Part shown: positions 42,572-52,689 of the stretch, in pieces
How positions within the stretch are numbered: the stretch's first letter is position 1
Layout: each line of letters starts with the position of its first letter
From: Streptomyces sp. NBC_00663
Lineage (GTDB): Bacteria > Actinomycetota > Actinomycetes > Streptomycetales > Streptomycetaceae
NCBI RefSeq assembly: GCF_036226885.1
Contig: NZ_CP109027.1
Coordinates: forward strand, 310,001 to 374,000
DNA length: 64,000 nt
Reading direction: 5' to 3'
Made by a program: the position numbers and the translations under genes
The notes under the pieces: model-generated
Told to the model about the DNA's origin: nothing
What the model saw: only the letters and a program-made list of their open reading frames with translations
Databases searched by the model: none

Positions 42572-44461
42572 ATGGGAACGTACGAGGATGTCTTCCGCTC
42601 CAGTACCGAGGACCCGGAGAGCTTCTGGCTGAAGGCGGCAGAGGGCATCGACTGGGATGTCGCTCCGCAACGCGCCCTGGACTCCTCGGGCGCGCCGTTC
42701 TATCGCTGGTTTCCCGACGGGCGGCTCAACGTCTGTTTCAACGCGCTCGACCGCCATGTCGCGGCCGGCCGGGGCGAGCAGCCCGCGCTCGTCTACGACT
42801 CGCCCGTGACCGACACCCGCCGCGTCTACACCTACGAACAGCTGAGGAACGAGGTGGCGGCATTCGCCGGCGCGCTCGCGCAACTCGGCGTGGGACACGG
42901 CGACCGCGTGGTCATCTACATGCCGATGGTGCCCGAGGCCGCCGTCGCGATGCTGGCCTGCGCACGCATCGGCGCTGTCCACTCGGTCGTCTTCGGCGGC
43001 TTCGCCCCGCGCGAACTCGCCCTCCGCATCGACGACGCCGCCCCCAAGGTGGTCGTGTCCGCCTCCTGCGGCATCGAGGGCAAGCGGGTCATCGCCTACA
43101 AGCCCCTGCTCGACCAGGCCATCGAACTCGCGGTCCACAAGCCGGAGAAGAGCGTGATCCTGCAACGCCCGCAGGAACACGCCGAGTTGGGGCCCGACGA
43201 TCTCGACTGGGGCGATCTGGTCGCCGCCGCGGCGTCGGCCGACTGCGTTTCCGTCGCCGCCACCGATCCCCTGTACGTCCTCTACACGTCCGGGACGACC
43301 GGAAAGCCCAAGGGAGTTGTGCGTGACTGCGGCGGCTACGCGGTCGCCCTGCACTGGTCGATGGGGGCCGTGTACGACGTGGGCCCGGGCGAGACGATGT
43401 TCACCGGTTCAGATGTCGGCTGGGTCGTGGGGCACTCGTACATCGTCTACGCGCCCCTGCTGGCCGGCGCGACGACGGTCCTGTACGAGGGCAAGCCGGT
43501 CGGCACGCCGGACGCGGGCCAGTTCTGGCGCGTGGCCGCCGACTACCAGGTCAAGACCATGTTCACGGCGCCCACCGCCTTCCGGGCGATCAGGAAGGAG
43601 GACCCTAAGGGAACGCTCACCGCGGGCTACGACCTTTCCCACCTCCGCTACCTTTTTCTGGCCGGTGAGCGCCTCGACCCCGAGACGTATCACTGGGCGA
43701 GCGACCTGTTGGGTGTCCCGGTGATCGACCACTGGTGGCAGACGGAGACCGGCTGGCCCATCGTCGCCAACCCGGCCGGCATCGAAGTCGCTCCCCTCAA
43801 GCCCGGTTCCCCGACCCGCCCGCTGCCCGGGTGGGACGTCCGCGTCCTCGACACTTCGGGACAGCCGGTGCCCGCGGGCGTCGACGGTGCGATCGTCGTC
43901 AAACTCCCCCTGCCGCCCGGCGCGCTCCCCACCCTCTGGAAGGACGACGACCGCTACGTCGCTTCCTACCTCTCCACCTACGACGGCTACTACCTCACCG
44001 GCGACAGCGGCCACATCGACGACGACGGCTACGTCTTCGTCATGGGCCGCACCGACGACGTCATCAACGTCGCCGGACACCGGCTGTCCACCGGCAGCAT
44101 GGAAGAGGCCCTGGCCGCCCACCCCGATGTCGCCGAGTGCGCCGTCATCGGCGTCGCCGACGCACTCAAGGGACAGATCCCGCGCGGTTTCGTCGTCCTC
44201 AAAGCCGGCGCCGACCGCGAACCGAGCGAGGTCGAGGCCGAACTCGTCCAACTCGTACGCGAACGCATCGGCGCCGTCGCCTCCCTCAAGGACGTCACGG
44301 TCGTCGCCGCCCTGCCCAAGACCCGCTCGGGAAAGATCCTCCGCAAGACCATGCGCGGCATCGCCGACGGCCGCGACGAACCCATCCCGTCGACGGTGGA
44401 CGACCCAGGCGTCATCGAGGCCCTGCGCCCGGTCCTCCACCGCCCTGGTCACACCCCGTGA
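42572..44461 (+). CDS. Acetyl/propionyl-CoA synthetase-like AMP-forming enzyme
   Basis: A 629-residue adenylate-forming enzyme. YEDVFRSSTEDPESFW opens the acetyl-CoA synthetase-type N-terminus; VVFGGFAPRELALRIDDAAP, VLYTSGTTGKPKGVVRD (P-loop A3), WWQTETGWPIV (A5), GYYLTGDSGHIDDDGYVFVM (A7-A8), RTDDVINVAGHRLSTGSMEE and KTRSGKILRKTMRGI with the catalytic Lys follow in order. The WQTETGWP and GTTGKPKGVVRD contexts are those of the propionyl-CoA synthetase (PrpE) branch. Start has AAAGGAG. It makes acyl-CoA from a short-chain acid, ATP and CoA. Confidence 0.92.
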   Translation: MGTYEDVFRSSTEDPESFWLKAAEGIDWDVAPQRALDSSGAPFYRWFPDGRLNVCFNALDRHVAAGRGEQPALVYDSPVTDTRRVYTYEQLRNEVAAFAGALAQLGVGHGDRVVIYMPMVPEAAVAMLACARIGAVHSVVFGGFAPRELALRIDDAAPKVVVSASCGIEGKRVIAYKPLLDQAIELAVHKPEKSVILQRPQEHAELGPDDLDWGDLVAAAASADCVSVAATDPLYVLYTSGTTGKPKGVVRDCGGYAVALHWSMGAVYDVGPGETMFTGSDVGWVVGHSYIVYAPLLAGATTVLYEGKPVGTPDAGQFWRVAADYQVKTMFTAPTAFRAIRKEDPKGTLTAGYDLSHLRYLFLAGERLDPETYHWASDLLGVPVIDHWWQTETGWPIVANPAGIEVAPLKPGSPTRPLPGWDVRVLDTSGQPVPAGVDGAIVVKLPLPPGALPTLWKDDDRYVASYLSTYDGYYLTGDSGHIDDDGYVFVMGRTDDVINVAGHRLSTGSMEEALAAHPDVAECAVIGVADALKGQIPRGFVVLKAGADREPSEVEAELVQLVRERIGAVASLKDVTVVAALPKTRSGKILRKTMRGIADGRDEPIPSTVDDPGVIEALRPVLHRPGHTP

Positions 44462-44672
44462 AGAGCTGACAGCGCCCGCACCTCGCAGGAACTGGCGGAC
44501 GTCGGTATCCCAGCCAGGGCAATCGCAGGACGCGGAATTCCGCACTTTGACGTGCAATTGTCGAGCAAAGTGGCCTCGATGGCGACGTCGGTCAGGAATC
44601 TGCTCAGTCGGACCGGATGCCTCCACGGTCCTCCACGACGGCACAGGCATGACGCTGTCGGACGGAGGGCTG

Positions 44673-45695
44673 TCAGGAGGACTCCCGGACGACCAACTCT
44701 GTACGGAGTATGACGTGGCGCCAGGCCACGGACTGCTCCTCCATCTCCTCCAGCAGCAGCTTGATCATGGCCCGCCCCATCTGCTCCAGTGGCTGCCGCA
44801 CTGTGGTCAGGGGCGGCTGGGTGCGCTGGGCCAGGGGAAAGTCGTCGAAACCGATGACGGCGACATCCTCGGGGATCCGGCGTCCGGCCGCGCGCAGTGC
44901 GTGCAGCGCCCCGGCGGCCGTGGTGTCCGAGGCGGCGAGGACGGCATCGATCTCGGGGTGGCGTTCGAGGAGTTCCCTCATGGCGCGGCGACCGCTCTCC
45001 TCCGAGAAATCGCCCTCCGCGACCCAGGACCGTGATGTGTTCTGGCCGGCCAGCGCCAGCGCGTCCTGATAGCCGCGCAGTCGGCACTGCGCGGCGTACA
45101 TGTCCAATGGCCCGGTGATGGTGGCGATCGCCCTGCGGCCCTGTTTGAGGAGGTGGGATACGGCATTTCGGGCGCCACCCACGTTGTCCGCGTCGACGTA
45201 GCTCACGTACTCGTCACCCGAGCGACGCCCCATCAGCACAGTCGGCACCCGCGCCTCGGCGAGCATGTCCGGCAGCCTGTCGTCCGCATGCACCGACATC
45301 AGCAGCACGCCGTCGACGCGGCCTCCTCGCGCGTACTCCAGGAAGCGCTGCCGTTCGATCTTCGAGCGGACCAGGGTCAGCATCAGCTGCATCCCGGTGT
45401 CCGCCAGCGCATCGCCGAGTGAGCGGACGATCTCCGAGAAGAACGGCTCCGCGAACTGTCTCCAGTCCGGCTCGGTGAGTACGAGGGCCACAGCGTCCGC
45501 GCGCCGGGCGGCCAGGGAACGGGCCGCGAGATTGGGCACGTACCCGAGTTCTTCGATGGCTCGCTGGACGGCCCGGCGCGTCGACTCCTTCACACCGGCC
45601 GCGTTGTTGATCACCCGGGAAACCGTGCCCCGTCCCACCCCGGCGTGGGCAGCCACCTCTTCCAGAGTCGGCGCTCCAGGTCGTCGCCCGGTCAT
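44673..45695 (-). CDS. LacI-family regulator, CebR-like
   Basis: A 340-residue LacI/GalR protein. Helix-turn-helix TLEEVAAHAGVGRGTVSRVI, hinge YVPNLAARSLAARRADAVAL, and a periplasmic-binding-like effector domain with VIGFDDFPLAQRTQPPLTTV near the end. ATG at 45695 has GAGAGG; the upstream in-frame ATG would add 16 residues. It lies beside three cellulase genes, two of which carry perfect TGGGAGCGCTCCCA operators, the known CebR site. CebR represses cellulose-use genes and is released by cello-oligosaccharides. That this copy is the reader is inference. Confidence 0.85.
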   Translation of the reverse strand: MTGRRPGAPTLEEVAAHAGVGRGTVSRVINNAAGVKESTRRAVQRAIEELGYVPNLAARSLAARRADAVALVLTEPDWRQFAEPFFSEIVRSLGDALADTGMQLMLTLVRSKIERQRFLEYARGGRVDGVLLMSVHADDRLPDMLAEARVPTVLMGRRSGDEYVSYVDADNVGGARNAVSHLLKQGRRAIATITGPLDMYAAQCRLRGYQDALALAGQNTSRSWVAEGDFSEESGRRAMRELLERHPEIDAVLAASDTTAAGALHALRAAGRRIPEDVAVIGFDDFPLAQRTQPPLTTVRQPLEQMGRAMIKLLLEEMEEQSVAWRHVILRTELVVRESS

Positions 45696-45922
45696 GACCA
45701 CCTCTCCCACCCGCGAGATCACCGATCTTACGGGGCGGAGCACCTGGGCACATGGCTTCCGTACATGATCGACCGGGCTCGGCCGGAAAGGACAGTCTCG
45801 ATCGTGGTGTCCGCTGCGGCGGAGCCCGCCGGAAGCAACCGCGGACCCGCCCAGCCGTAGACGTGTCAGCCGGGTGGATCCGCGGTGCCGGGGTGCGCGC
45901 GGTGGTACGCGGGCAGGCCCTC

Positions 45923-45959
45923 AGGACGGCCGGTACCGGACGGTCCGTACCGGTGTCCT
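45923..45959 (-). terminator. Long hairpin at the 3' end of the GH12 gene
   Basis: AGGAC at 45923-45927 pairs with GTCCT at 45955-45959, and CCGGTAC at 45930-45936 with GTACCGG at 45947-45953, with an inner GGAC/GTCC. It reaches the first base of the GH12 stop codon and can terminate that minus-strand transcript. Confidence 0.6.
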
Positions 45960-47083
45960 CACGCGGTGGTGCAGGACGTGCCGTTGAGGCTGAACGTGGA
46001 CGGCTTGGCGAAGGCTCCGTCATACGTACCCTGGAACCCGAAGGAGACCTGGCCGCCCGGTGCGATGGACGCGTTGTAGGCCATACCGCCGGCCGTCACA
46101 GCTCCTGACGAGGGGGAGATCCCGGCGCCCCACGCACTCGTGACCTTCTGCCCGGACGGCAAGGTGAACGCGAGTTTCCACGCGTCGACGGGCGAGGAGC
46201 CCGTATTGGTCACGGTGACGTCCGCCGTGAACCCTCCCTGCCACACGTTCGTGCCGTAGGCCACCTTGCAGGCCGACGAGCCGCCCGTACCTCCGCCGGT
46301 GCCGCCGCCGAGGTTCACACTGGAGGAGAACGAGTTGACTGCCAGCCCCGCGCCGTTCTGCCAGGGCTCGAAGCCTGCCTGAATGCTCGTCAGGTACCAG
46401 TTGTCCTGGGCGAGTCCGCGGGAGACAGCCTGGCGGACGAAGTCCATCACGTCGAAGTTCCAGCTGTCGATCGCCGACGGCGCGACGAAGGACAGGACGT
46501 CGTTGCCGCCGTTGTTGCCGGACCACACCTGCCACTGACGCCCGGCCACGGTGGCGGAACCGACGGGTGAGCCCACCGGCTGCACGGAGCCCACACGGTT
46601 GAACCAGATCATGATCTCGGTGCGGTTCACACCGTCGGTGCGGGGTGTCGGGTCCAGCCAGATGTCGTACGCGGCGTCGTAGACCGCACCGCTCACATAG
46701 CTGTAGGAGATGCCCGTGGGCGCGCTCGCGATGGAGCTGAGCCGGGCCGGGAGGTTCGTGCCGGGCGAACAGTTGGTGTAGTGGCAGCCGTTGTACACGG
46801 AGGGGTACGACTTCGGGGCACCGTTCGTCGGAACCGAGCCGTCGGCCTGGGTGATCCTGAATCCCGAGTCCGTGACGGAGATGCACTGAGTGGCGCTGGT
46901 CCCCCAGCGGTTGTTCTGCACGACGTAGCGGCCCTGGATGGTGGTGCTGCCGAACGTCTCGCAGATCGTCGTGTCGGCTTGCGATGCGGGGGCTGAGCCC
47001 AGCAGCGCCGCGAGTGCGACGAGAGCGGTCAGCACGGCGCCCCACAGGGCTCGTGTTCCTGACTTGTGCTGTACGGGTTGCAT
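45959..47083 (-). CDS. Secreted GH12 endoglucanase with CBM2
   Basis: A 374-residue secreted enzyme. Signal peptide up to about residue 36 (ALLGSAPASQA), then a GH12 catalytic domain (about 37-260) with NRTEIMIWFNR holding the nucleophile Glu and QAGFEPWQNGAGL the acid/base Glu. A Gly-rich linker GGGTGGGTGG is followed by a CBM2 (about 275-374: WQGGFTADVTVTNTGSSPVD, WGAGISPSSGAVTAGG, FGFQG). It cuts cellulose chains internally. ATG at 47083 has GGAGGAACTGC. A perfect CebR-type operator lies 51 bp upstream. Confidence 0.95.
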   Translation of the reverse strand: MQPVQHKSGTRALWGAVLTALVALAALLGSAPASQADTTICETFGSTTIQGRYVVQNNRWGTSATQCISVTDSGFRITQADGSVPTNGAPKSYPSVYNGCHYTNCSPGTNLPARLSSIASAPTGISYSYVSGAVYDAAYDIWLDPTPRTDGVNRTEIMIWFNRVGSVQPVGSPVGSATVAGRQWQVWSGNNGGNDVLSFVAPSAIDSWNFDVMDFVRQAVSRGLAQDNWYLTSIQAGFEPWQNGAGLAVNSFSSSVNLGGGTGGGTGGSSACKVAYGTNVWQGGFTADVTVTNTGSSPVDAWKLAFTLPSGQKVTSAWGAGISPSSGAVTAGGMAYNASIAPGGQVSFGFQGTYDGAFAKPSTFSLNGTSCTTA

Positions 47084-47133
47084 GCAGTTCCTCCGCGGGT
47101 GCTTTCAAGAAGTGGCAGAGCGTTGGCCAGAGA

Positions 47134-47151
47134 TTTGGGAGCGCTCCCAAA
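47134..47151. promoter_or_regulatory. CebR-type operator upstream of GH12
   Basis: TTTGGGAGCGCTCCCAAA is a perfect 18-bp palindrome, containing the 14-bp CebR consensus TGGGAGCGCTCCCA, 51 bp before the GH12 start codon. Confidence 0.85.
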
Positions 47152-47243
47152 ATGCGGACCATCACGATTGCGTGCATGCCCCTGACAAGAGCGTGAGGGG
47201 TCGTCCTCTAGCAATTCGGGTGCGCCGTCACTGATTTCGGAGT

Positions 47244-47276
47244 GCCGGACAGCCCCGGGGGGCGGGGCCGTCCGGC
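47244..47276 (-). terminator. Hairpin after the GH48 gene
   Basis: GCCGGAC at 47244-47250 and GTCCGGC at 47270-47276 with inner GCCCC/GGGGC pairing form a strong GC hairpin 56 bp beyond the GH48 stop on the minus strand. Confidence 0.65.
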
Positions 47277-47331
47277 CAGGTGACCCCGTCCGCCTGCGGC
47301 TGGGGTCATGTACGCGGAGCCGTGGCGGGGG

Positions 47332-50250
47332 CTATTCGAGGAGCTCCGCGTACGAGCCCATGGCCAGTGCGATGTCGGCCTGGGCCCAGAACCGGTGGTA
47401 GGTGAAGACGGGGGCGGCTCCGCCCTTCAGGTAAGCCTCGATCTTCGACCATGCCGGATCGTTCTTGTAGAAGGACCGGAGGGAAAGGAAGGTCGACGAG
47501 GAGTTGATCGCGTCACCGTTCGGCATGGTGCCGGTCCAGCCGCTCGGCACGTCGACGCTGTCATTGAACCTGCCGTAGTCGGTGCGGGTCTCGGGGACGG
47601 CTATGCCGAGGCTGTCCCGGTAGTTGTTCCACATGCCGTCCAGCAGGGCCTTCGCCGTCGACTTGGCCGTCGCGTCACCGGATTTGGCCCCGTAGTAAGC
47701 GAGCGTCTTGGCGTACGCGGCGGCCACGCCGACGTCGTTGGTGTAGTCAGCGACAGTCACGTGAAGTCCACTGTTGGAGCCGGGACTTGACGCGTTCCAC
47801 GTGTCGGGCTTGCCCGACCACTGGAGCGTGGAGGGGATCTGGTAGGTGCCGTCCGGGTTGATCGTGGTCTTGGACAGCGCCCACTTGACCCACTTGTCGA
47901 GGACCTGCTTGGCCTGGGCGTTACCCGTCTGCTGGTAGAGCTCGGCCACCCGCTCCATCGACCACGCCTGGAACCCGAACCACTGGTTGGAGGGCGGGTC
48001 GTGGTAGACGGGCTTCTCGTCGTAGTACATCCCGTAGAAGGTCGGCGTGCCCGACGGCGGCGTGGCGTAACGGCCCTGCCAGCTGTTGGTCGCCCCGCCC
48101 GCGATGGCCCCCTCGTCCGACTGCAACCACCGGTAGAACTCGATCTGGCGTTGCAGTGACTTGCTCCAGTCGCCCGCGCCCGTCGCCGACTTGGGCTTCA
48201 GGTCGGCGTAGGAGCTGAGCGCATAGGCCGCGAGAGGGTTCTGGTAGCCGCTGTGGGCGTGACTGGAGCCGATGCGCCAGGCCCAGCCGGCGCTGGTGTC
48301 GGCGGCGCCGCCCCAGGCGTAGTACCAGGACAGCAGGTAGTGCAAGGCGTCCTTGCCGGTGCCGGCCGGGCAGGCGGTCGGGCCTACGCAGTTGCCGATC
48401 TTCTTGAAGTACTTGTCGAACATGGCGTACCGCAGGTAGTCGCCCATCTTGGCCGCCTTGGCGACGGTGGCCGACACGTCGCCGCCCTTGCCCTGTTCCT
48501 TCGCCCAGACGTCAGCCCAGTACGCGGCCTGCACGGCACGCGCGTCGGCGTCCGGTGCGTCCGTGTACTTCCACTGCTTGGCGTAGGAGCTGTCTCCGGT
48601 GAACAGGTCCAGATAGCCGTTCTTGCCGCCGTACTTGAAGGCGTCGCAGGTCGGCTGCGGCACCGTCTCCCAGACCGATTCCTGAGGACCGCGCTGGAAG
48701 GTGTTCAGGTACGACGCCCCGCTCGCCGTGGGGCCGGCCTCGCAGTCGCCGCCCGGCGTGTTGCCGAAGCCGTAGACGTTGTCCACGTCCTCGATCCAGT
48801 GCATGCCGTAGACGTCGTCCGTGCCGTACGCCGACTTCAGCTCGCCCGCGATCGGGTCCGTTCCGACGGAGACCGACGCATCGAGCTTCACCGGGTACTC
48901 GTTCGGTGTGTCCGCCTCCGGCGCGTAGGTGGCCGGCTTGGAGGCGTTGTAGAAGCCGCTGGTGGGCTGGTCGGCATGGGTGGGGATCATGTACTTCTCC
49001 ATCAGGGCCCAGGCACCGTTGAACTTGGACCAGTCCCCCGTGACCCTGCCGTACATCGCCTGCAACCACAGCAGATAACCGTAGGCCTCCGATGTCGTCT
49101 CGTGGCCCTGGTCCGGCGCCTCGACGATCAGCGTCTCCACCGAGTGGTACGGAATGCCCTGCGGGGAGAAGTAACCGTTCGCAGGATCGGTGATCTTGCC
49201 GTAGAGGTCCAGGAAGCGCGCGTCGTACGTCTTGGACGCGGCCAGCTCCGTGACGGCGACGGTCGCCTTCGCGTAGCCGGTGGCTGTTGCCGTGAACGTG
49301 GCCGCGCCGGTCCCCGAGGAGTCCGCGGTCACGGTCACCTGCTGCGCGGTGTTCCAGTTGGACGGCGTGAAGGTCAACGACGAGCCGCTGGTCACGGACA
49401 GACCGGTGTTGCCGCTTGTACGCTCCACGCTCACGGTCACGTTCGAGGCCGGCTGCGTGGAGAGCTTCACCGAGAAGGTTCCCGTCTTGCCCTGCTGCAC
49501 GGCGAGTTGGCCGGGCGACAGGACAAGGGCCGGCCCCGCCGCGACATTGACGCCGACCGGCGTGGACTCTCCGGAGGCGCCCAGGCTGTCGTACGCCTTC
49601 GCCACCAGGGAATGACTGCCCACGGTCAAATCTGAAACGGACAGCGAGTACGGGGCACTCGTGTCGGTCCCGAGCAGGGTGGTGTCGTCGTAGAACTCCA
49701 CCTTGCTGATCGTGGCGTTGTCGGCGGCCACCGCGGTAGCGGCGAGCGGGACCGGGTCTCCCTTGGTGTAGACCGCACCCGGCTTGGGGCTGGTCAGCAC
49801 GGTCATCGGGGGCTGGTGCGCACCGTTGCAGGGCGTGCCGTTGACCGCGAAGGAGGTGGGCGCGGCGTTGGTTCCGCTGTAGCCGAACTGTGCGCCCGCG
49901 GACACGGCGGCACCTGCGGCGATGGTGGCGTTGTGCGAGGCGTTCTGCACCGTGACCGTCTGGCCCGACTGCGACCACGTGCCGTTCCAGCCGTTCACGA
50001 GCTTCTGGTTGCCCGTGTAGCCGTACGTCACGGTCCAGCCGTTGATGGCGTCGGTGCCGCGGTTGGTGAGGGTGAGATCGACGGTGAAGCCGGAGCCCCA
50101 GTCGTTGGTCCTGTAGTCGACGCTGCACTGAACACCCGCCGCCTGAGCAGGCGTTGGGCCGGTCGCGAGCATGGACAGGGGAAGGGCGAACGCGGCTGCG
50201 ACGGCAGTCCACAACCGCCGCGCGGCTCTGCGATTACGTCCGGGATCCAT
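47332..50250 (-). CDS. Secreted GH48 reducing-end cellobiohydrolase with CBM2
   Basis: A 972-residue secreted enzyme. Signal (about 1-37), N-terminal CBM2 ([40 protein letters not shown]), an Ig-like domain ([40 protein letters not shown]), a second beta-sandwich of about 100 residues ([20 protein letters not shown]), then the GH48 domain from about 343. The acid Glu lies in [20 protein letters not shown], and [35 protein letters not shown] follow as expected. GH48 is the hallmark processive cellulase of efficient degraders. ATG at 50250 has GAGGAGGAA. CebR-type operator 56 bp upstream. Confidence 0.96.
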   Translation of the reverse strand: MDPGRNRRAARRLWTAVAAAFALPLSMLATGPTPAQAAGVQCSVDYRTNDWGSGFTVDLTLTNRGTDAINGWTVTYGYTGNQKLVNGWNGTWSQSGQTVTVQNASHNATIAAGAAVSAGAQFGYSGTNAAPTSFAVNGTPCNGAHQPPMTVLTSPKPGAVYTKGDPVPLAATAVAADNATISKVEFYDDTTLLGTDTSAPYSLSVSDLTVGSHSLVAKAYDSLGASGESTPVGVNVAAGPALVLSPGQLAVQQGKTGTFSVKLSTQPASNVTVSVERTSGNTGLSVTSGSSLTFTPSNWNTAQQVTVTADSSGTGAATFTATATGYAKATVAVTELAASKTYDARFLDLYGKITDPANGYFSPQGIPYHSVETLIVEAPDQGHETTSEAYGYLLWLQAMYGRVTGDWSKFNGAWALMEKYMIPTHADQPTSGFYNASKPATYAPEADTPNEYPVKLDASVSVGTDPIAGELKSAYGTDDVYGMHWIEDVDNVYGFGNTPGGDCEAGPTASGASYLNTFQRGPQESVWETVPQPTCDAFKYGGKNGYLDLFTGDSSYAKQWKYTDAPDADARAVQAAYWADVWAKEQGKGGDVSATVAKAAKMGDYLRYAMFDKYFKKIGNCVGPTACPAGTGKDALHYLLSWYYAWGGAADTSAGWAWRIGSSHAHSGYQNPLAAYALSSYADLKPKSATGAGDWSKSLQRQIEFYRWLQSDEGAIAGGATNSWQGRYATPPSGTPTFYGMYYDEKPVYHDPPSNQWFGFQAWSMERVAELYQQTGNAQAKQVLDKWVKWALSKTTINPDGTYQIPSTLQWSGKPDTWNASSPGSNSGLHVTVADYTNDVGVAAAYAKTLAYYGAKSGDATAKSTAKALLDGMWNNYRDSLGIAVPETRTDYGRFNDSVDVPSGWTGTMPNGDAINSSSTFLSLRSFYKNDPAWSKIEAYLKGGAAPVFTYHRFWAQADIALAMGSYAELLE

Positions 50251-50305
50251 GTGCTGGTTCCTCCTCGCCGTATACGGCTCGGTGGGGGGTCAAGGCCTGA
50301 ACCAG

Positions 50306-50319
50306 TGGGAGCGCTCCCA
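50306..50319. promoter_or_regulatory. CebR-type operator upstream of GH48
   Basis: TGGGAGCGCTCCCA, a perfect 14-bp palindrome 56 bp before the GH48 start codon on the minus strand. Confidence 0.85.
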
Positions 50320-50361
50320 TATTGAGGACGGACACCGTTCACGTCAATACGTTGAGGAGTT

Positions 50362-50380
50362 GAATCGTTCGAACCGATTC
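50362..50380. repeat. Inverted repeat in the GH48/GH6 divergent region
   Basis: GAATCG and CGATTC arms separated by TTCGAAC. The sequence around it is AT-rich compared with its flanks. It could be a second regulator's site or part of the divergent promoters. Function unknown. Confidence 0.4.
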
Positions 50381-50448
50381 GCTGTACAAAAAACTTAGCA
50401 ACCACCCTGTGAAACTGCGGCCGTTGGCGCTAGCGTCCGTCGCACCAG

Positions 50449-50462
50449 TGGGAGCGGTTCCA
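50449..50462. promoter_or_regulatory. Degenerate CebR-type operator upstream of GH6
   Basis: TGGGAGCGGTTCCA matches TGGGAGCGCTCCCA at 12 of 14 positions. It lies 407 bp before the GH6 start, so if it controls GH6 the transcript has a long leader. Confidence 0.6.
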
Positions 50463-50869
50463 TCACTAGGCGCAGCCATCACGATGCGCCCGGCTGAAAG
50501 GACTCGCTCATGCGGCACCCCCCGCACACAGCACCTCTCATCGCCGCCCCTGCGGGCTGCGCTCATTTCGGCCTCGTCGACGCCTGTGGCACACGGCGTT
50601 CGTCGGCGAACCCGCACACGGCTACCGCTTCAGCGCTGCCCAGCGCCTGACCGCAGGCCGCCCAGCACGCCATCACCCCAACACCTGTCCACCACCGGGC
50701 ACATGGCCGCCGCGCAGTGATCCGACGGGACCGCTTTCACTCCGTGGGCATCTCGACCGAACGCCTGCCCCTGCCCTGATGGCGGCAGTTGCACCCTTAC
50801 CGCTCCGGGCAGGCGATCGCCTGCCCGCGTTGGAGCCGCTCGCACCCAGAAGGAGAAGGAACTCCTCTC
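50463..50869 (+). other. Long leader of the GH6 gene, with a possible 46-codon ORF
   Basis: No recognised gene. A small frame at 50510-50650 starts with ATG preceded by GAAAGGAC and encodes 46 residues beginning RHPPHTAPLIAAPAGCAHFG. It may be a leader peptide or chance. The rest is featureless except for the GH6 ribosome-binding sequence. Confidence 0.3.
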
Positions 50870-52618
50870 ATGAGTCGCACAAGAATGTCACTGCTCACCG
50901 CGCTGGCCCTGCTCACCGGGACCTCCGGCGCCGCGCTCATCGCCGGGCCTGCCGGCGCCAGCACCGCGGCCGCGCCCTGCACGGTGGACTACAAGGTGCA
51001 GAACCAGTGGGACACCGGCTTCACCGCCGCCGTCACCATCACCAACAACGGCGCGGCCAAGTCGAGTTGGTCGCTGAAGTGGTCGTACGCCGGGAACCAG
51101 AAGATCAGCAACGGCTGGAACGCGAAGGTCAGCCAGAGTGGCGCCTCCGTCACGGCCGCCAACGAGAGCTACAACGGCACGCTCGGCACCGGTGGTTCGG
51201 CCAGCTTCGGTTTCCAGGCGTCCTACAGCGGGACCAACGCGATTCCGGCCACGTTCACTCTCGACGGCGTGGCCTGCAACGTGGACGGTGGCGGGCCGAC
51301 CGACCCCGGACCGACGGACCCCGGACCTACGGACCCCGGGCCGACCGACCCCGGACCCGGCGGGTCGAAGGCGGCCAACCCCTATGTCGGCGCCAAGGTG
51401 TACGTGAACCCCGAGTGGTCCGCGAAGGCGGCCGCCGAGCCGGGCGGCAGCCGTATCTCCAGCCAGCCGACCGCCGTGTGGCTGGACCGGATCGCCGCCA
51501 TCAACGGCGTCAACGGCGGCATGGGTCTGCGCGCTCACCTGGACGAGGCGCTGAAGCAGAAGGGGAGCGGTGAACTCGTCGTCCAGCTGGTCATCTACGA
51601 CCTGCCCGGTCGTGACTGCGCGGCCCTGGCCTCCAACGGCGAACTGGGACCGAACGACCTCGACAAGTACAAGTCCCAGTACATCGACCCGATCACCTCG
51701 ATCCTGTCCGAGTCGAAGTACGCGGGCCTGCGGATCGCCACCGTCATCGAGCCCGACTCGCTGCCCAACCTGGTGACCAACGCGGGCGGGACCAACACCA
51801 CCACCGACGCGTGCGTGACCATGAAGAGCAACGGCAACTACGAGAAGGGCGTCTCCTACGCCCTGGACAAGCTCGGTGCTCTGGCGAACGTCTACAACTA
51901 CATCGACGCGGGCCACCACGGATGGCTCGGCTGGGACAGCAACCTGGGCCCGTCGGTACAGGAGTTCGCCAAGGTCGCCACCTCCAACGGCGCGAGCATG
52001 AGCGATGTGACCGGCTTCATCGTCAACACCGCCAACTACAGCCCTGCCAAGGAGCCCAACTTCAAGGTCACCGACTCGGTGAACGGGCAGACCATACGCC
52101 AGTCGAAGTGGGTGGACTGGAACCAGTACGTGGACGAGCAGTCGTTCGCGCTCGGGCTGCGGGACAAGCTGGTCGCGGCCGGGTTCGACTCCGGTCTCGG
52201 CATGCTGATCGACACCTCGCGCAACGGCTGGGGCGGATCCGCCCGGCCCGCCGGCCCCGGCCCGCTGACCTCCGTGGATGCCTACGTCGACGGCAGCCGC
52301 GTCGACCGGCGCATCCATGCCGGCAACTGGTGCAACCAGAGCGGTGCCGGAATCGGTGAGCGACCCACCGCGGCGCCCGCCGCCGGGATCGACGCCTACG
52401 TGTGGGTCAAGCCCCCGGGGGAGTCCGACGGCAACAGCGCCGCCATCCCCAACGACGAGGGCAAGGGCTTCGACCGGATGTGCGATCCCACCTACGGCGG
52501 CAACGCCCGCAACGGCAACAACCCCACCGGCGCGCTGGCCAACGCACCGCTCGCCGGGCACTGGTTCTCCGCCCAGTTCCAGCAGCTCATGCAGAACGCC
52601 TACCCGCCCCTGCCGTAA
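50870..52618 (+). CDS. Secreted GH6 cellulase with CBM2, likely cellobiohydrolase
   Basis: A 582-residue secreted enzyme. Signal (about 1-31), CBM2 (WDTGFTAAVTITNNGAAKSS, WSYAGNQKISNGWNAKVSQS), a linker with four PTDPGP units (51297-51357), then GH6 from about 170. LVIYDLPGRDCAALAS holds the catalytic acid Asp and RIATVIEPDSLPNLVTN the second motif; DAGHHGWLGWDSNLG and GMLIDTSRNGWGG follow. The loops and length fit an exo-acting non-reducing-end cellobiohydrolase rather than a small endoglucanase. ATG at 50870 has AAGGAGAAGGA upstream. With GH48 and GH12 it forms a complete free-cellulase set. Confidence 0.95.
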   Translation: MSRTRMSLLTALALLTGTSGAALIAGPAGASTAAAPCTVDYKVQNQWDTGFTAAVTITNNGAAKSSWSLKWSYAGNQKISNGWNAKVSQSGASVTAANESYNGTLGTGGSASFGFQASYSGTNAIPATFTLDGVACNVDGGGPTDPGPTDPGPTDPGPTDPGPGGSKAANPYVGAKVYVNPEWSAKAAAEPGGSRISSQPTAVWLDRIAAINGVNGGMGLRAHLDEALKQKGSGELVVQLVIYDLPGRDCAALASNGELGPNDLDKYKSQYIDPITSILSESKYAGLRIATVIEPDSLPNLVTNAGGTNTTTDACVTMKSNGNYEKGVSYALDKLGALANVYNYIDAGHHGWLGWDSNLGPSVQEFAKVATSNGASMSDVTGFIVNTANYSPAKEPNFKVTDSVNGQTIRQSKWVDWNQYVDEQSFALGLRDKLVAAGFDSGLGMLIDTSRNGWGGSARPAGPGPLTSVDAYVDGSRVDRRIHAGNWCNQSGAGIGERPTAAPAAGIDAYVWVKPPGESDGNSAAIPNDEGKGFDRMCDPTYGGNARNGNNPTGALANAPLAGHWFSAQFQQLMQNAYPPLP

Positions 52619-52689
52619 CCCTGTCCCGCGCGGCCCGGTACCACCGGCGCATGTGATCCCCGTAGTGCGCCAACTCAGCGGAAGGCAGG

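Noticed and set aside
42572..44461. Adenylation enzyme as part of a peptide or polyketide cluster
   Set aside because: Motifs fit a propionyl/acetyl-CoA synthetase, and no carrier protein, condensation or ketosynthase genes are near.
51297..51357. Repeat of PTDPGP units
   Set aside because: It is the Pro/Thr linker between CBM2 and GH6, a normal low-complexity linker and not a DNA-level repeat element.
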